DNA from: Halanaerobiales bacterium
GTDB lineage: Bacteria; Bacillota_F; Halanaerobiia; Halanaerobiales; DTU029
NCBI GenBank assembly: GCA_016278415.1
Contig: JADQBV010000118.1
Span: 1 to 6,286 of the forward strand
Length of the DNA stretch: 6,286 nt
Reading direction: 5' to 3'
A model generated the notes under the pieces. That model saw only the letters and a program-made list of their open reading frames with translations, had not been told where the DNA came from and ran no database searches. Made by a program: the position numbers and the translations under genes. Positions 1-5,761 of the stretch are shown piece after piece; within the stretch, counting starts at the first letter, position 1, and each line of letters begins with the position of its first letter.

Positions 1-240
1 TGAAGAGCTAGTCTTAAAATGTAGGATTTACTGGTGAAAATCGTGTCTCTTAACATAAATACTTGTGAATCAGTATAAATTGGGCTTTTTAAAAAGAGAT
101 ATGAAGGGGTATATAAAAGAATAAAGGGAATTAATAAATTAGCGTTCGATTATACGAATATTACCATAGAGCTCAGGTTTACGGAAATAAATCCAGTTGA
201 TAAGCTAGTATTGAATTAATTAAAATTGATAAAAATCACT
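1..240. other. gene-free left edge, possible short ORF remnant
   Basis: No complete gene is visible here. One plus-strand frame is open from 79 to the TAA at 217-219 (46 codons). It has no ATG, GTG or TTG start near its beginning and no ribosome site. Its end reads ...ELRFTEINPVDKLVLN, which looks protein-like and could be the decayed C-terminus of a larger gene, but I do not recognise the family. The surrounding frames are full of stops. It is best read as intergenic DNA, possibly with a gene remnant. Confidence 0.25.
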
Positions 241-286
241 CGTTATAAAACTCCGTACATATCAATTTATGCGGAGTTTTATAATG
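241..286 (+). terminator. strong hairpin terminator, probably bidirectional
   Basis: The arms TTATAAAACTCCG (243-255) and CGGAGTTTTATAA (272-284) are a perfect 13-bp inverted repeat, and wobble or Watson-Crick pairs extend it at both ends. The right arm carries TTTT and the left arm AAAA, so the hairpin could end transcription from either side. It separates whatever lies upstream from the promoter at 324. Confidence 0.75.
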
Positions 287-323
287 GAAAAGTTTCTTAA
301 GTTTAAAAGTTGCGGGCTAGGGG

Positions 324-352
324 TTGTGGTCACCGTGACCATCAAATACTAT
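324..352 (+). promoter_or_regulatory. sigma-A-type promoter of the ankyrin-like gene
   Basis: The -35 TTGTGG (324-329) and the -10 TACTAT (347-352) are separated by exactly 17 bp. The start of transcription should fall near 359, leaving a leader of about 28 nt before the ATG at 387. The same geometry is found at 2389-2417 before the SMP-like gene. The elements deviate from consensus, so the call rests on spacing and on the matching second copy. Confidence 0.6.
327..341. promoter_or_regulatory. operator palindrome TGGTCACCGTGACCA, copy 1
   Basis: This is a perfect palindrome with two 7-bp arms around one central base. It lies in the promoter spacer and overlaps the 3' part of the -35. It is shared with 2392-2406, and the match extends to 19 bp (TTGTGGTCACNGTGACCAT) with one difference, at the centre. 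Placement between -35 and -10 suggests a repressor site. The regulator is unknown; the N-terminus of the gene it precedes could be a DNA-binding domain, which would allow autoregulation (inference). Confidence 0.7.
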
Positions 353-386
353 ATAGTTATCTTAAAAACTATAGGAGGTACATATA

Positions 387-2369
387 ATGTTAAAAACCTG
401 GACAAGAAGTGAGTTTGAAAAAGAATTAGATTTAAAAAAAGAAGGCTTTCGATCCTATTGGAGAAGATTAAAAAATAAACGGAAATGGGAAGATAGGGAT
501 AATTTAAGGAAGGGTATTATTCCGGAAATGAAAAATGAGAAGGGTATAGAAATAATTTCTCAAGAACACCTTTTCACGATTGCCAGCTATATATTTGTTG
601 ATATTTTCTCAAAAGAAAAAATTTTAAAAGATAGAAAGACTTTTATTAAAGAGTATTGTAAAAAGTTTAGCACAAATCAAATAATGGCAGCATCATCAAT
701 TCTAGAAATAATTGATGATCATCGGAAAATATTAAAGCGTATAATAAAAGCCGGTATTGTAAATGATTATGATTGCCTCTTGAGAATTATAAAAGCTTTA
801 CTTCACAATAATCTACAGGATATTCCTGAAAGTAAATTATATGATGAGGAATTATCAAAAAAGGCAGTAATTTTAAGAGATGATTTTAGAGATAGATTTA
901 TTAGTTCGATTGATTATACTATTGAATATTATGGGGATGCTATAGAAGAAGAGGATAATCTTAAGTTGCAAAATTATAAAATGAATATTATAGATTTTTT
1001 TAATACAGTTGATTTAGAAAAACTTATGGATAAATTTCTAGATACTAATACTAATTTTAATAAACCAATAAACATTGATAATAGCAAATTATTTGAGTTC
1101 CTGGATTCTGATATGGGAACCAAGTTAAATAATTTTACTAGAAATTTTTATAAATATATTAGTATTTTAGAAAAATATCACAATTTCACTGGGAAAAGAA
1201 CTGGTGATCTTAGAAAAGTTGACGGTATTCCAACGATATATTTTAATGCTATTCATGATAAGGATAAATTTAAAGAAATAATAGGCATACCATATTTAGG
1301 ATATCTTGATCACTTTGATGGTTATTATCTTACTCACCGTATTATGCATATGCGCCATAACCTAAAAAATTATGAAAACAGTTTATCCGACTTGGAATAC
1401 ATTTTAGAGAAAAAATTAATTGATATTGACTTGGTTGATAAAAATAGTCATACTATAGTTAGAATTGCGGTTAAAAATAGCGATGCAGAAGCCTTGAAAT
1501 TATTTAAGAGATTTAATGCAGATCCATTTTTATCATATGCTTTTAGTATTGCAATTGAACAAAAAGATAAAGATGTATTAACAAACATGATTAAGCTAGT
1601 TGAGAATCAAGATTATTCATATTTACTTAAAATGATTTTTGAAGGAAAAGTAGAAACTGTAAAACACCTTTTAACTGAGCAATGGAAAGATTTAAAGTAC
1701 TATGTTACAGAACCGGAAAAATATGTGTATGCTATAGGACTGGCTGTTTTAAGTAATTCATCAGGAAAATTGCTGGAATTATTAAACAGCAAGATAGTTG
1801 GTACAGAACATGTAAGACAATTAATAAATATTTGTATTAGTTTAGGCTATGAAGAATTAACTTTACCTTATATAGAACAAATAGATCCCCTCGATTCATC
1901 AAATGGGGATCAAGGTTCTGAATGTTCATATATTGCTTTTGCAATTCAACAAAGCTGCTTCATAGTAGCTGAAAAACTACTGGAAAAGATTAATCCTGAA
2001 GATGAAAGAATAAATAAACTACTATATGAGTTAAGCATTTTTAATGAAAATCAGTTAATATGGGATAAGTTTATAAAATCAGTTAGTGAAGTAAAACTTA
2101 CTAAAAGATATGGAATAGAGTCTATACTAGAATGTCTAGTAAGCAAAAGAAAATACAAAGAAATTAACAAATTAATTCCCCTTACAGAGTGTGAGGAATA
2201 TGCTGTTATAAAAGAAATTCTTAAACATAGTGCTACTAAACTAAAAAAATACGAAAATGATTATAGAAAAAGTTATTTTAAAACTAATAATGATAAATTC
2301 AAAAAAGAAATTGATGTTATTAAGGAGCAATTAAATTATATAGAAGACTCATTAAAATTATTGGAATAA
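387..2369 (+). CDS. large ankyrin-repeat-like protein with possible N-terminal HTH
   Basis: A 660-residue protein with no signal peptide or clear membrane segment, so probably cytoplasmic. I do not recognise the full-length family. Residues 1-45 (WTRSEFEKEL..., then a Trp/Arg-rich stretch) look like a small helix-turn-helix. Residues 50-330 are helical without known motifs. Residues 335-432 resemble degenerate ankyrin repeats: one unit runs from D351 (DKNSHTIVRIAV...) to the NADP at 377-380, and more helical-pair units follow. Residues 612-660 are lysine/glutamate-rich and probably coiled coil. The start is fixed by AGGAGGT at 373-379, 7 nt before the ATG. The gene has its own promoter with an embedded operator and stands alone; the next gene has a matching promoter. 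A role in protein binding or regulation is inferred only from the repeats. Codon use is AT-rich like its neighbours. Confidence 0.85.
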   Translation: MLKTWTRSEFEKELDLKKEGFRSYWRRLKNKRKWEDRDNLRKGIIPEMKNEKGIEIISQEHLFTIASYIFVDIFSKEKILKDRKTFIKEYCKKFSTNQIMAASSILEIIDDHRKILKRIIKAGIVNDYDCLLRIIKALLHNNLQDIPESKLYDEELSKKAVILRDDFRDRFISSIDYTIEYYGDAIEEEDNLKLQNYKMNIIDFFNTVDLEKLMDKFLDTNTNFNKPINIDNSKLFEFLDSDMGTKLNNFTRNFYKYISILEKYHNFTGKRTGDLRKVDGIPTIYFNAIHDKDKFKEIIGIPYLGYLDHFDGYYLTHRIMHMRHNLKNYENSLSDLEYILEKKLIDIDLVDKNSHTIVRIAVKNSDAEALKLFKRFNADPFLSYAFSIAIEQKDKDVLTNMIKLVENQDYSYLLKMIFEGKVETVKHLLTEQWKDLKYYVTEPEKYVYAIGLAVLSNSSGKLLELLNSKIVGTEHVRQLINICISLGYEELTLPYIEQIDPLDSSNGDQGSECSYIAFAIQQSCFIVAEKLLEKINPEDERINKLLYELSIFNENQLIWDKFIKSVSEVKLTKRYGIESILECLVSKRKYKEINKLIPLTECEEYAVIKEILKHSATKLKKYENDYRKSYFKTNNDKFKKEIDVIKEQLNYIEDSLKLLE

Positions 2370-2388
2370 AAAAATATAAAAATACCCC

Positions 2389-2417
2389 TTGTGGTCACTG
2401 TGACCATTCTATAGAAT
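2389..2417 (+). promoter_or_regulatory. sigma-A-type promoter of the SMP-like gene
   Basis: The -35 TTGTGG (2389-2394), a 17-bp spacer and the -10 TAGAAT (2412-2417) are laid out as at 324-352. The -10 sits inside a perfect 12-bp palindrome, ATTCTATAGAAT (2406-2417). Transcription should start near 2424, giving a leader of only about 26 nt. The promoter begins 20 bp after the stop codon of the preceding gene. Confidence 0.65.
2392..2406. promoter_or_regulatory. operator palindrome TGGTCACTGTGACCA, copy 2
   Basis: Identical to the palindrome at 327-341 except for the central base, and placed at the same distance from the -35 and -10. Two copies at equivalent promoter positions in a 6-kb window argue for one regulator controlling both genes. 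Confidence 0.7.
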
Positions 2418-2449
2418 GAACATAACTTCTGGGAAAGGGGGTATTTTTA

Positions 2450-2587
2450 ATGGGTAGTTCTAAAGCAATGACTCAAAAAGCAGCAAGTAGAATCCAATCT
2501 TCACAAGCAAAGCAGAATGGAGGAAAAGTACCAAAAGGTTCATTTGCTTCTCGTGCTCAGCGGGCAGCTGCAAGAAATAAGAAGTAA
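2450..2587 (+). CDS. short SMP-like (seed-maturation-protein-like) protein, 45 aa
   Basis: A 45-residue basic protein beginning MGSSKAMTQKAASRIQSSQA and ending in SFASRAQRAAARNKK. The pattern (T)xxAASRIQSxxAxxNGG, then VPKGSFAxRAQxAAA, is that of a widespread group of tiny bacterial proteins annotated as SMP or LEA-like after plant seed maturation proteins; this assignment is from memory of the family. Their biochemical role is not established, and a stress or nucleic-acid-associated role is only a guess. The start is supported by AAAGGGGG at 2434-2441, 8 nt before the ATG. The gene has its own operator-bearing promoter and is followed by a GC-rich hairpin, so it is probably monocistronic. 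It is too short for most automatic gene calls. Confidence 0.8.
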   Translation: MGSSKAMTQKAASRIQSSQAKQNGGKVPKGSFASRAQRAAARNKK

Positions 2588-2595
2588 CATAAAAG

Positions 2596-2618
2596 GGAGG
2601 GGGTCTGTATCCCCCTCC
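2596..2618 (+). terminator. GC-rich hairpin after the SMP-like gene
   Basis: GGAGGGGG (2596-2603) and CCCCCTCC (2611-2618) form a perfect 8-bp stem with a 7-nt loop, 8 nt after the stop codon. A proper T-run does not follow (only AGAATTT), so termination may be partial or the hairpin may stabilise the short message. Confidence 0.5.
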
Positions 2619-2676
2619 AGAATTTATCCATATCGTTTAAACAAGTATTTTTAGGAATTAGAAAGGAGAGATTCTT

Positions 2677-3468
2677 ATTTATACAAATGCGAGAAAGTTA
2701 GATGAATTTCTTAATGATCTTGAGTATGTAGCTAAAATAAGTCCTGTTTCAGCTTTGATGTGTTCAAGATCCTACATAGAGGGTATATTTAATAATGTTC
2801 TTACTCATTCCTCAATCGATATATCAAGTACAAATTTATCGGATAAAATAAATATCCTAAAGAGTAAAGGTTTACTGAGAAAACGAATGTTAACAGAGGT
2901 AGACAACATAAGATATAAGGGTAATGATGCCATACATGAGCTTGTTGGACAAGAAAGCGATGCTCGTCTTGCACTGGAAACATGCAAAAAAGTTAAATCA
3001 TGGTATGAAGCGAACAAAAATGAAATCGAAAAAATTATAAAAAATAATGAATTAACAGAAGGTAAGACTTATTTGGGCGAAATAAAAAAGTATGGAAATA
3101 AAAGATTTGGATTTATTGTGGAGGAAAATACAGGTCAAGAAGTATTTTTAAGTGCAGAGGAACAAGATTATGTTAATCCTAGTACAATAAAAAAAGGATA
3201 TAAAGTAATATTTGAAGTAGTAATAACCAGTAAAAGAATAAAATATGAGGCAAAAAATATGAAAATAATTGGTCAAGTAAAAAATATAGATGCTAAGGGT
3301 AAACATAAATATGGTTTTCTAGATGTTGGATCACAACCTGATATATATTTTTCATTTAATAGATTATCTGATAAACAGCGACAACAAATTAGTGAGGGTT
3401 CTAAGCTTGCTTTTAAGTTAAAAAGGGGTTCAAAAAAAGATGAAGCATATGACATAGCAATAATTTAG
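2677..3468 (+). CDS. DUF4145/HEPN-like domain plus two cold-shock-like domains; probable AUU start
   Basis: A 263-residue protein if read from ATT at 2677. Residues 5-100 match the DUF4145 pattern, a helical domain placed in the HEPN superfamily: a helix around SALMCSRSYIE, LSDKINILKSKGLL, then IRYKGNDAIHE with R79 and H87. Residues 131-198 resemble a cold-shock OB fold (GEIKKYGNKRFGFI, RNP1-like at 143-147, then EVFL). Residues 199-263 are a second, more divergent one (KYGFL at 211-215, DIYF at 222-225). Such folds bind single-stranded RNA or DNA, so a nucleic-acid-binding protein, possibly an RNase or its partner, is inferred. No ATG, GTG or TTG occurs in frame between AAAGGAG (2662-2668) and TTG at 2755. 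ATT at 2677 is 8 nt after that site, and starting later would cut the first helix and leave no ribosome site. The gene stands alone, ending in a terminator. Confidence 0.75.
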   Translation: MYTNARKLDEFLNDLEYVAKISPVSALMCSRSYIEGIFNNVLTHSSIDISSTNLSDKINILKSKGLLRKRMLTEVDNIRYKGNDAIHELVGQESDARLALETCKKVKSWYEANKNEIEKIIKNNELTEGKTYLGEIKKYGNKRFGFIVEENTGQEVFLSAEEQDYVNPSTIKKGYKVIFEVVITSKRIKYEAKNMKIIGQVKNIDAKGKHKYGFLDVGSQPDIYFSFNRLSDKQRQQISEGSKLAFKLKRGSKKDEAYDIAII

Positions 3469-3476
3469 TACAACTT

Positions 3477-3508
3477 AAATCCCTGGAGATATCCAGGGAT
3501 TTGTTTTT
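3477..3508 (+). terminator. intrinsic terminator
   Basis: AAATCCCTGGA (3477-3487) and TCCAGGGATTT (3492-3502) form a perfect 11-bp stem with the loop GATA, followed at once by GTTTTT. It lies 8 bp after the stop codon of the DUF4145/cold-shock gene and isolates it from the operon downstream. Confidence 0.9.
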
Positions 3509-3619
3509 GAAAAAAATATATAAAAGAAGGAATTTATTAGCAAAAGCAGAATTATATCAAAAAATGGAGTTATATTTTTTAAGAGAAAATATTTTATTAT
3601 TTCTGAAGGGGGATAGATA

Positions 3620-4585
3620 ATGAATTATTATAACTACTGGAACATAGGCAATGCAGTAATGAAAATTATAGATTCTTTCAGAAATGCTAAGGAAGCTGAT
3701 AAATTAGCTACTGAGGCTGACGAGATTAAAGAAAGAACTAAAAACGACCTAGAAAAAGCAAGATGTGATGTTCACGATTATTTGAGAGAATTTGGGGTAC
3801 TAAAACTATATTTACTTGATAACCACATTTCACGTTACTTAGATTTAATAAAGAAGATAAAAAACATAAAGTTAAAAGGAGATGCTTTGATAGAAGGTGT
3901 TCCTCTTGAAATCATTAATAATGGACTAAAGGCTGATATTAAAGAAATAGAAAAAATATATAATTATACAAAAAAATATATTAGTTCAAATCCAACGAAT
4001 GAAGAGTTAATAAAGATGGGGGCGGGAATAGATGAATATATAGATGATAATATTTACATTAATAATACTATGTTATGGATAAATAACGGTTTACAGCAGG
4101 GTATTAATAATGAAGTTGTTTTAGGAGGCATTTTTGCAAATGCTCTTGAAACTGGAGCAAATTATGCATATAGAGAAGCTAAGAAAGAATTACATATGGC
4201 TCGAGAAAAAAACTATAATGCGAAATTGAACAGGAAAAAAATACAGCCTATAATATTAATGTTACGATCTATTTCTAAAACTACAAATGATGGAAGTGCC
4301 ATAATATTTTCCATAAGTAAAAAAATTGAGTTTATTATGAATGATATTGAGGAACAATTAAAAGATTCTTTCACATTAAAAATTAATAGACTCCTTAAAA
4401 CAAGTTTTAGGTTAAATTTTAAGAGACTGAGCCCCGAAGTTAAAGAAAAAATAAAAATATTAATACATTTAGGATGGGCTTCGAAGAATATTCTTGAGCA
4501 ACAAATTTTAACAGATAAAGGAATTTTAAGTGATGAACTATTAAATGGATTTAATATTGAAAAGAAACTATTAGAAAATATATAA
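3620..4585 (+). CDS. helical protein of unknown function, first gene of a four-gene operon
   Basis: A 321-residue, almost entirely helical protein that I cannot assign. Residues 22-55 (NAKEADKLATEADEIKERTK) look like a coiled coil. They lead into LREFGVLKLYLLDN (residues 55-68) and an I/K-rich helix, IKKIKNIKLKG (77-87). Residues 165-180 (EVVLGGIFANALETGA) are a short Gly/Ala-rich hydrophobic stretch, too short and mixed for a sure membrane span. A further charged helical segment (AYREAKKELHMAREK) and a C-terminal helical region follow. The layout (N-terminal coiled coil, LG.LKL-type helix, Gly/Ala stretch, coiled coil) recalls unnamed accessory proteins of bacteria, but no function follows from that. 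The start is supported by AAGGGGG at 3606-3612. It is followed after 22 bp by the next gene. Confidence 0.8.
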   Translation: MNYYNYWNIGNAVMKIIDSFRNAKEADKLATEADEIKERTKNDLEKARCDVHDYLREFGVLKLYLLDNHISRYLDLIKKIKNIKLKGDALIEGVPLEIINNGLKADIKEIEKIYNYTKKYISSNPTNEELIKMGAGIDEYIDDNIYINNTMLWINNGLQQGINNEVVLGGIFANALETGANYAYREAKKELHMAREKNYNAKLNRKKIQPIILMLRSISKTTNDGSAIIFSISKKIEFIMNDIEEQLKDSFTLKINRLLKTSFRLNFKRLSPEVKEKIKILIHLGWASKNILEQQILTDKGILSDELLNGFNIEKKLLENI

Positions 4586-4607
4586 TAATTAAGGAGTGTT
4601 ATAAGGA

Positions 4608-5009
4608 ATGAGTAATTATGAAAATTATGATAATAAAGATTTAAAAGAGTTAGAAATGGCAGAATTGTTTAGTAAATCTATGAATTCTATGGCCAATTAT
4701 ATGTCAACTAAGGAAGTAGAAAAAACTGAAAGAGAAAGAATAAGAAAATGTTTCCAAGTAATTATGGAGAAAATAGATGGTCAAAATAAAAGAGCTGAAT
4801 TAGTATTAGAATATAACTTTAAGGATAAACAAGAAATATATAACAGGATGGACAAGCTAATAGATGCTTCAATAAAGAATGGTGATAGTGAAATGGCTAA
4901 ATTAGCTCTGGATGTTATGTTGAAAGTTTTTCAAAAAAGTCCTTCAAGTGGTTTAAGCGACGCTATGAACACTAATGATGTTGAGAAACCATTATTGAGA
5001 GATAAATAA
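4608..5009 (+). CDS. hypothetical helical protein, 133 aa
   Basis: I do not recognise this 133-residue protein. It starts with an acidic Asn/Tyr-rich stretch (MSNYENYDNKDLKELEMAEL), followed by charged helices (VEKTERERIRKCFQVIMEKI, then DKQEIYNRMDKLIDASIKNG). It ends in a disordered-looking tail rich in Ser, Asn and Asp. No signal peptide, membrane segment or catalytic motif is seen. Its helical second half (GDSEMAKLALDVMLKVFQ) could be a protein-interaction helix pair. AAGGAG at 4591-4596 lies 11 nt before the ATG. It is 22 bp after the preceding gene and 14 bp before the next, so it is almost certainly co-transcribed with both. Confidence 0.75.
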   Translation: MSNYENYDNKDLKELEMAELFSKSMNSMANYMSTKEVEKTERERIRKCFQVIMEKIDGQNKRAELVLEYNFKDKQEIYNRMDKLIDASIKNGDSEMAKLALDVMLKVFQKSPSSGLSDAMNTNDVEKPLLRDK

Positions 5010-5023
5010 TGGAGGTGATAAAC

Positions 5024-5335
5024 ATGACAGCATCTAATAAAAATGATAATGTTAAAGAAAATATTAGAAAAGAATTTGAGGAAATAAAAAATAAATTAAA
5101 AACTATTAAAGAAAAGGAAGAAAAAGAAAGAGATATTATTAATAAAGATGCTAAAAAAATTATTGGCATAATACAAAAAGAACATAAAGAAAAAAGTAAT
5201 AGTCTAAAGAAAAAATATAAATCGCATGAAAAAAATATAGAATTAGTTGATGAAAAGCTAAAAAAATATTTGAAAGAAGAAAGGTGTAATGAAGAAATAA
5301 AAACACTGTTAGAAGAACTAAAGGAAAGTTTATAA
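5024..5335 (+). CDS. lysine/glutamate-rich coiled-coil protein, 103 aa
   Basis: A 103-residue protein made nearly throughout of Lys, Glu, Ile and Leu (for example KEFEEIKNKLKTIKEKEEKE), so probably one long coiled coil. The family is unknown and low-complexity composition makes similarity searches unreliable. The ATG at 5024 is preferred because GGAGGTGAT (5011-5019), a near-perfect anti-16S match, ends just before it at the usual spacing. An in-frame ATG at 5009-5011 overlaps the previous stop but would lie upstream of this site. Likely a scaffold or partner of the other operon products (inference from position only). Confidence 0.75.
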   Translation: MTASNKNDNVKENIRKEFEEIKNKLKTIKEKEEKERDIINKDAKKIIGIIQKEHKEKSNSLKKKYKSHEKNIELVDEKLKKYLKEERCNEEIKTLLEELKESL

Positions 5336-5364
5336 ATTTTGTTAGGATAAGTGGTGATTAATTA

Positions 5365-5508
5365 ATGAAGGATACTTTTAGAAAAAGGCTAGTAGATTTA
5401 GCTGATGCCTCATTTGGAACTACTGTTGATATAGGGTCAATTAAATTAATAGGTGGTCTTTTCAGTTATCTATCATATGAACATTGTAAGTTGACTTATG
5501 ATAGATAA
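5365..5508 (+). CDS. small protein, 47 aa, last gene of the operon
   Basis: A 47-residue reading frame, MKDTFRKRLVDLADASFGTT..., with a basic N-terminus and a mildly hydrophobic middle (DIGSIKLIGGLFSYLSY), ending in KLTYDR. GGTGAT (5353-5358) gives a plausible ribosome site 6 nt before the ATG, and the gap to the previous gene is 29 bp. Family unknown. Its last 14 codons lie in a perfect inverted repeat that may be the operon terminator, and the stop codon is in the right arm. It could be a genuine small protein or the truncated start of a longer one cut when the element was rearranged near its end. Confidence 0.5.
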   Translation: MKDTFRKRLVDLADASFGTTVDIGSIKLIGGLFSYLSYEHCKLTYDR

Positions 5509-5527
5509 GATAATATTTATTTTTTTT
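5466..5527 (+). terminator. hairpin overlapping the operon's 3' end
   Basis: TTATCTATCATA (5466-5477) and TATGATAGATAA (5497-5508) are a perfect 12-bp inverted repeat with a 19-nt loop. A run of eight T (5520-5527) begins 11 nt after the stem. The delay before the T-run and the long loop make it a non-standard terminator. It is the only candidate for ending the 3620-5508 operon. Confidence 0.4.
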
Positions 5528-5697
5528 AGTTAATAAATCTATATATTCCCCAGTGCCATTCCGGTGCCGAAAATATTCGGAAATCTCATAAAACCACGTA
5601 AAACGGCATAAATGGAAATTTTAAACAACCACTATAATCGCCGAAATACCGGGGATTACGGCAAATTAGAGGAGAGAAGAGGAGGCGAACTCTTCAA
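5528..5697. other. gene-free element end beside the attachment site, with short repeats
   Basis: No gene is supported here. The base composition is less AT-rich than the operon. GTGCC occurs at 5553-5557 and again at 5564-5568, 11 bp apart (one helical turn), followed by CCGAA/TTCGG arms (5567-5571 and 5576-5580). GCCGAAA-type words recur near 5640. Short phased repeats beside a core site are what arm-type sites of a tyrosine recombinase look like, but no recombinase is in the window, so this is inference. Confidence 0.35.
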
Positions 5698-5742
5698 CTG
5701 CAAATCCTTTATTCTCCAGTTCAAATCTGGATGCCGCCTCCA
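5698..5742 (+). mobile_element. attachment site: 3' part of a tRNA-Cys gene (anticodon loop to CCA)
   Basis: The 45 bp reproduce the second half of a bacterial tRNA-Cys. They comprise anticodon loop CTGCAAA (5698-5704, anticodon GCA), 3' anticodon stem TCCTT, variable loop TATTC, T stem TCCAG/CTGGA around TTCAAAT, acceptor strand TGCCGCC (5732-5738), U73 and CCA. The 5' half is absent: the five bases before the loop (TTCAA) do not pair with TCCTT, and neither a GGCGGCA acceptor strand nor a D arm is present at the right distance. The break falls at the anticodon loop, a known crossover position for tyrosine integrases. This is the distal junction of an element whose other end should hold the intact tRNA-Cys. 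The element lies to the left. A pseudo-tRNA left by another rearrangement is the alternative. Confidence 0.75.
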
Positions 5743-5761
5743 TACTATAATGATTGATATG

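Larger units (their letters stand above)
2378..2448 (+). promoter_or_regulatory. read-through hairpin that covers the SMP gene's ribosome site
   Basis: AAAAATACCCCTT (2378-2390) can pair with AAGGGGGTATTTTT (2435-2448): 13 base pairs with one bulged G. The right arm contains the Shine-Dalgarno site AAAGGGGG of the next gene. The promoter and both palindromes lie in the loop. RNA coming from the upstream gene would hide the ribosome site, whereas RNA started at the internal promoter (near 2424) lacks the left arm and would be free. It may also act as a weak terminator, but the T-run is within the stem rather than after it. Confidence 0.5.

Noticed and set aside
2755..2760. TTG/ATG start for the DUF4145/cold-shock gene
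   Set aside because: No ribosome site precedes it, and it would remove a well-formed helix that fits the domain. The frame continues up to a strong site at 2662-2668.
2801..3017. Two overlapping minus-strand open frames inside the DUF4145/cold-shock gene
   Set aside because: They are shadows of the plus-strand gene, with no ribosome site and no recognisable protein.
3273..3455. Minus-strand open frame in the cold-shock region
   Set aside because: It is a shadow frame opposite a coding sequence with clear domain motifs.
3564..3620. 18-codon leader peptide whose TAA overlaps the ATG at 3620
   Set aside because: The TAATG overlap is suggestive of coupling, but the leader ATG has no ribosome site and the sequence is very AT-rich, so it is likely chance.
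5009..5011. ATG overlapping the stop of the 133-residue gene as start of the next gene
   Set aside because: The excellent ribosome site GGAGGTGAT lies downstream of it and serves the in-frame ATG at 5024.
4972..5169. Minus-strand hydrophobic 65-residue frame
   Set aside because: Its hydrophobic residues are the complement of Lys/Glu codons of the coiled-coil gene on the plus strand.
5681..5742. Complete but D-armless tRNA, since GGAGGCG (5681-5687) pairs with CGCCTCC (5735-5741)
   Set aside because: The anticodon stem does not pair (TTCAA against TCCTT), no D arm exists, and the 3' half fits a standard tRNA-Cys acceptor TGCCGCC with U73-CCA. The 7-bp match is probably coincidental, or belongs to the recombination site.
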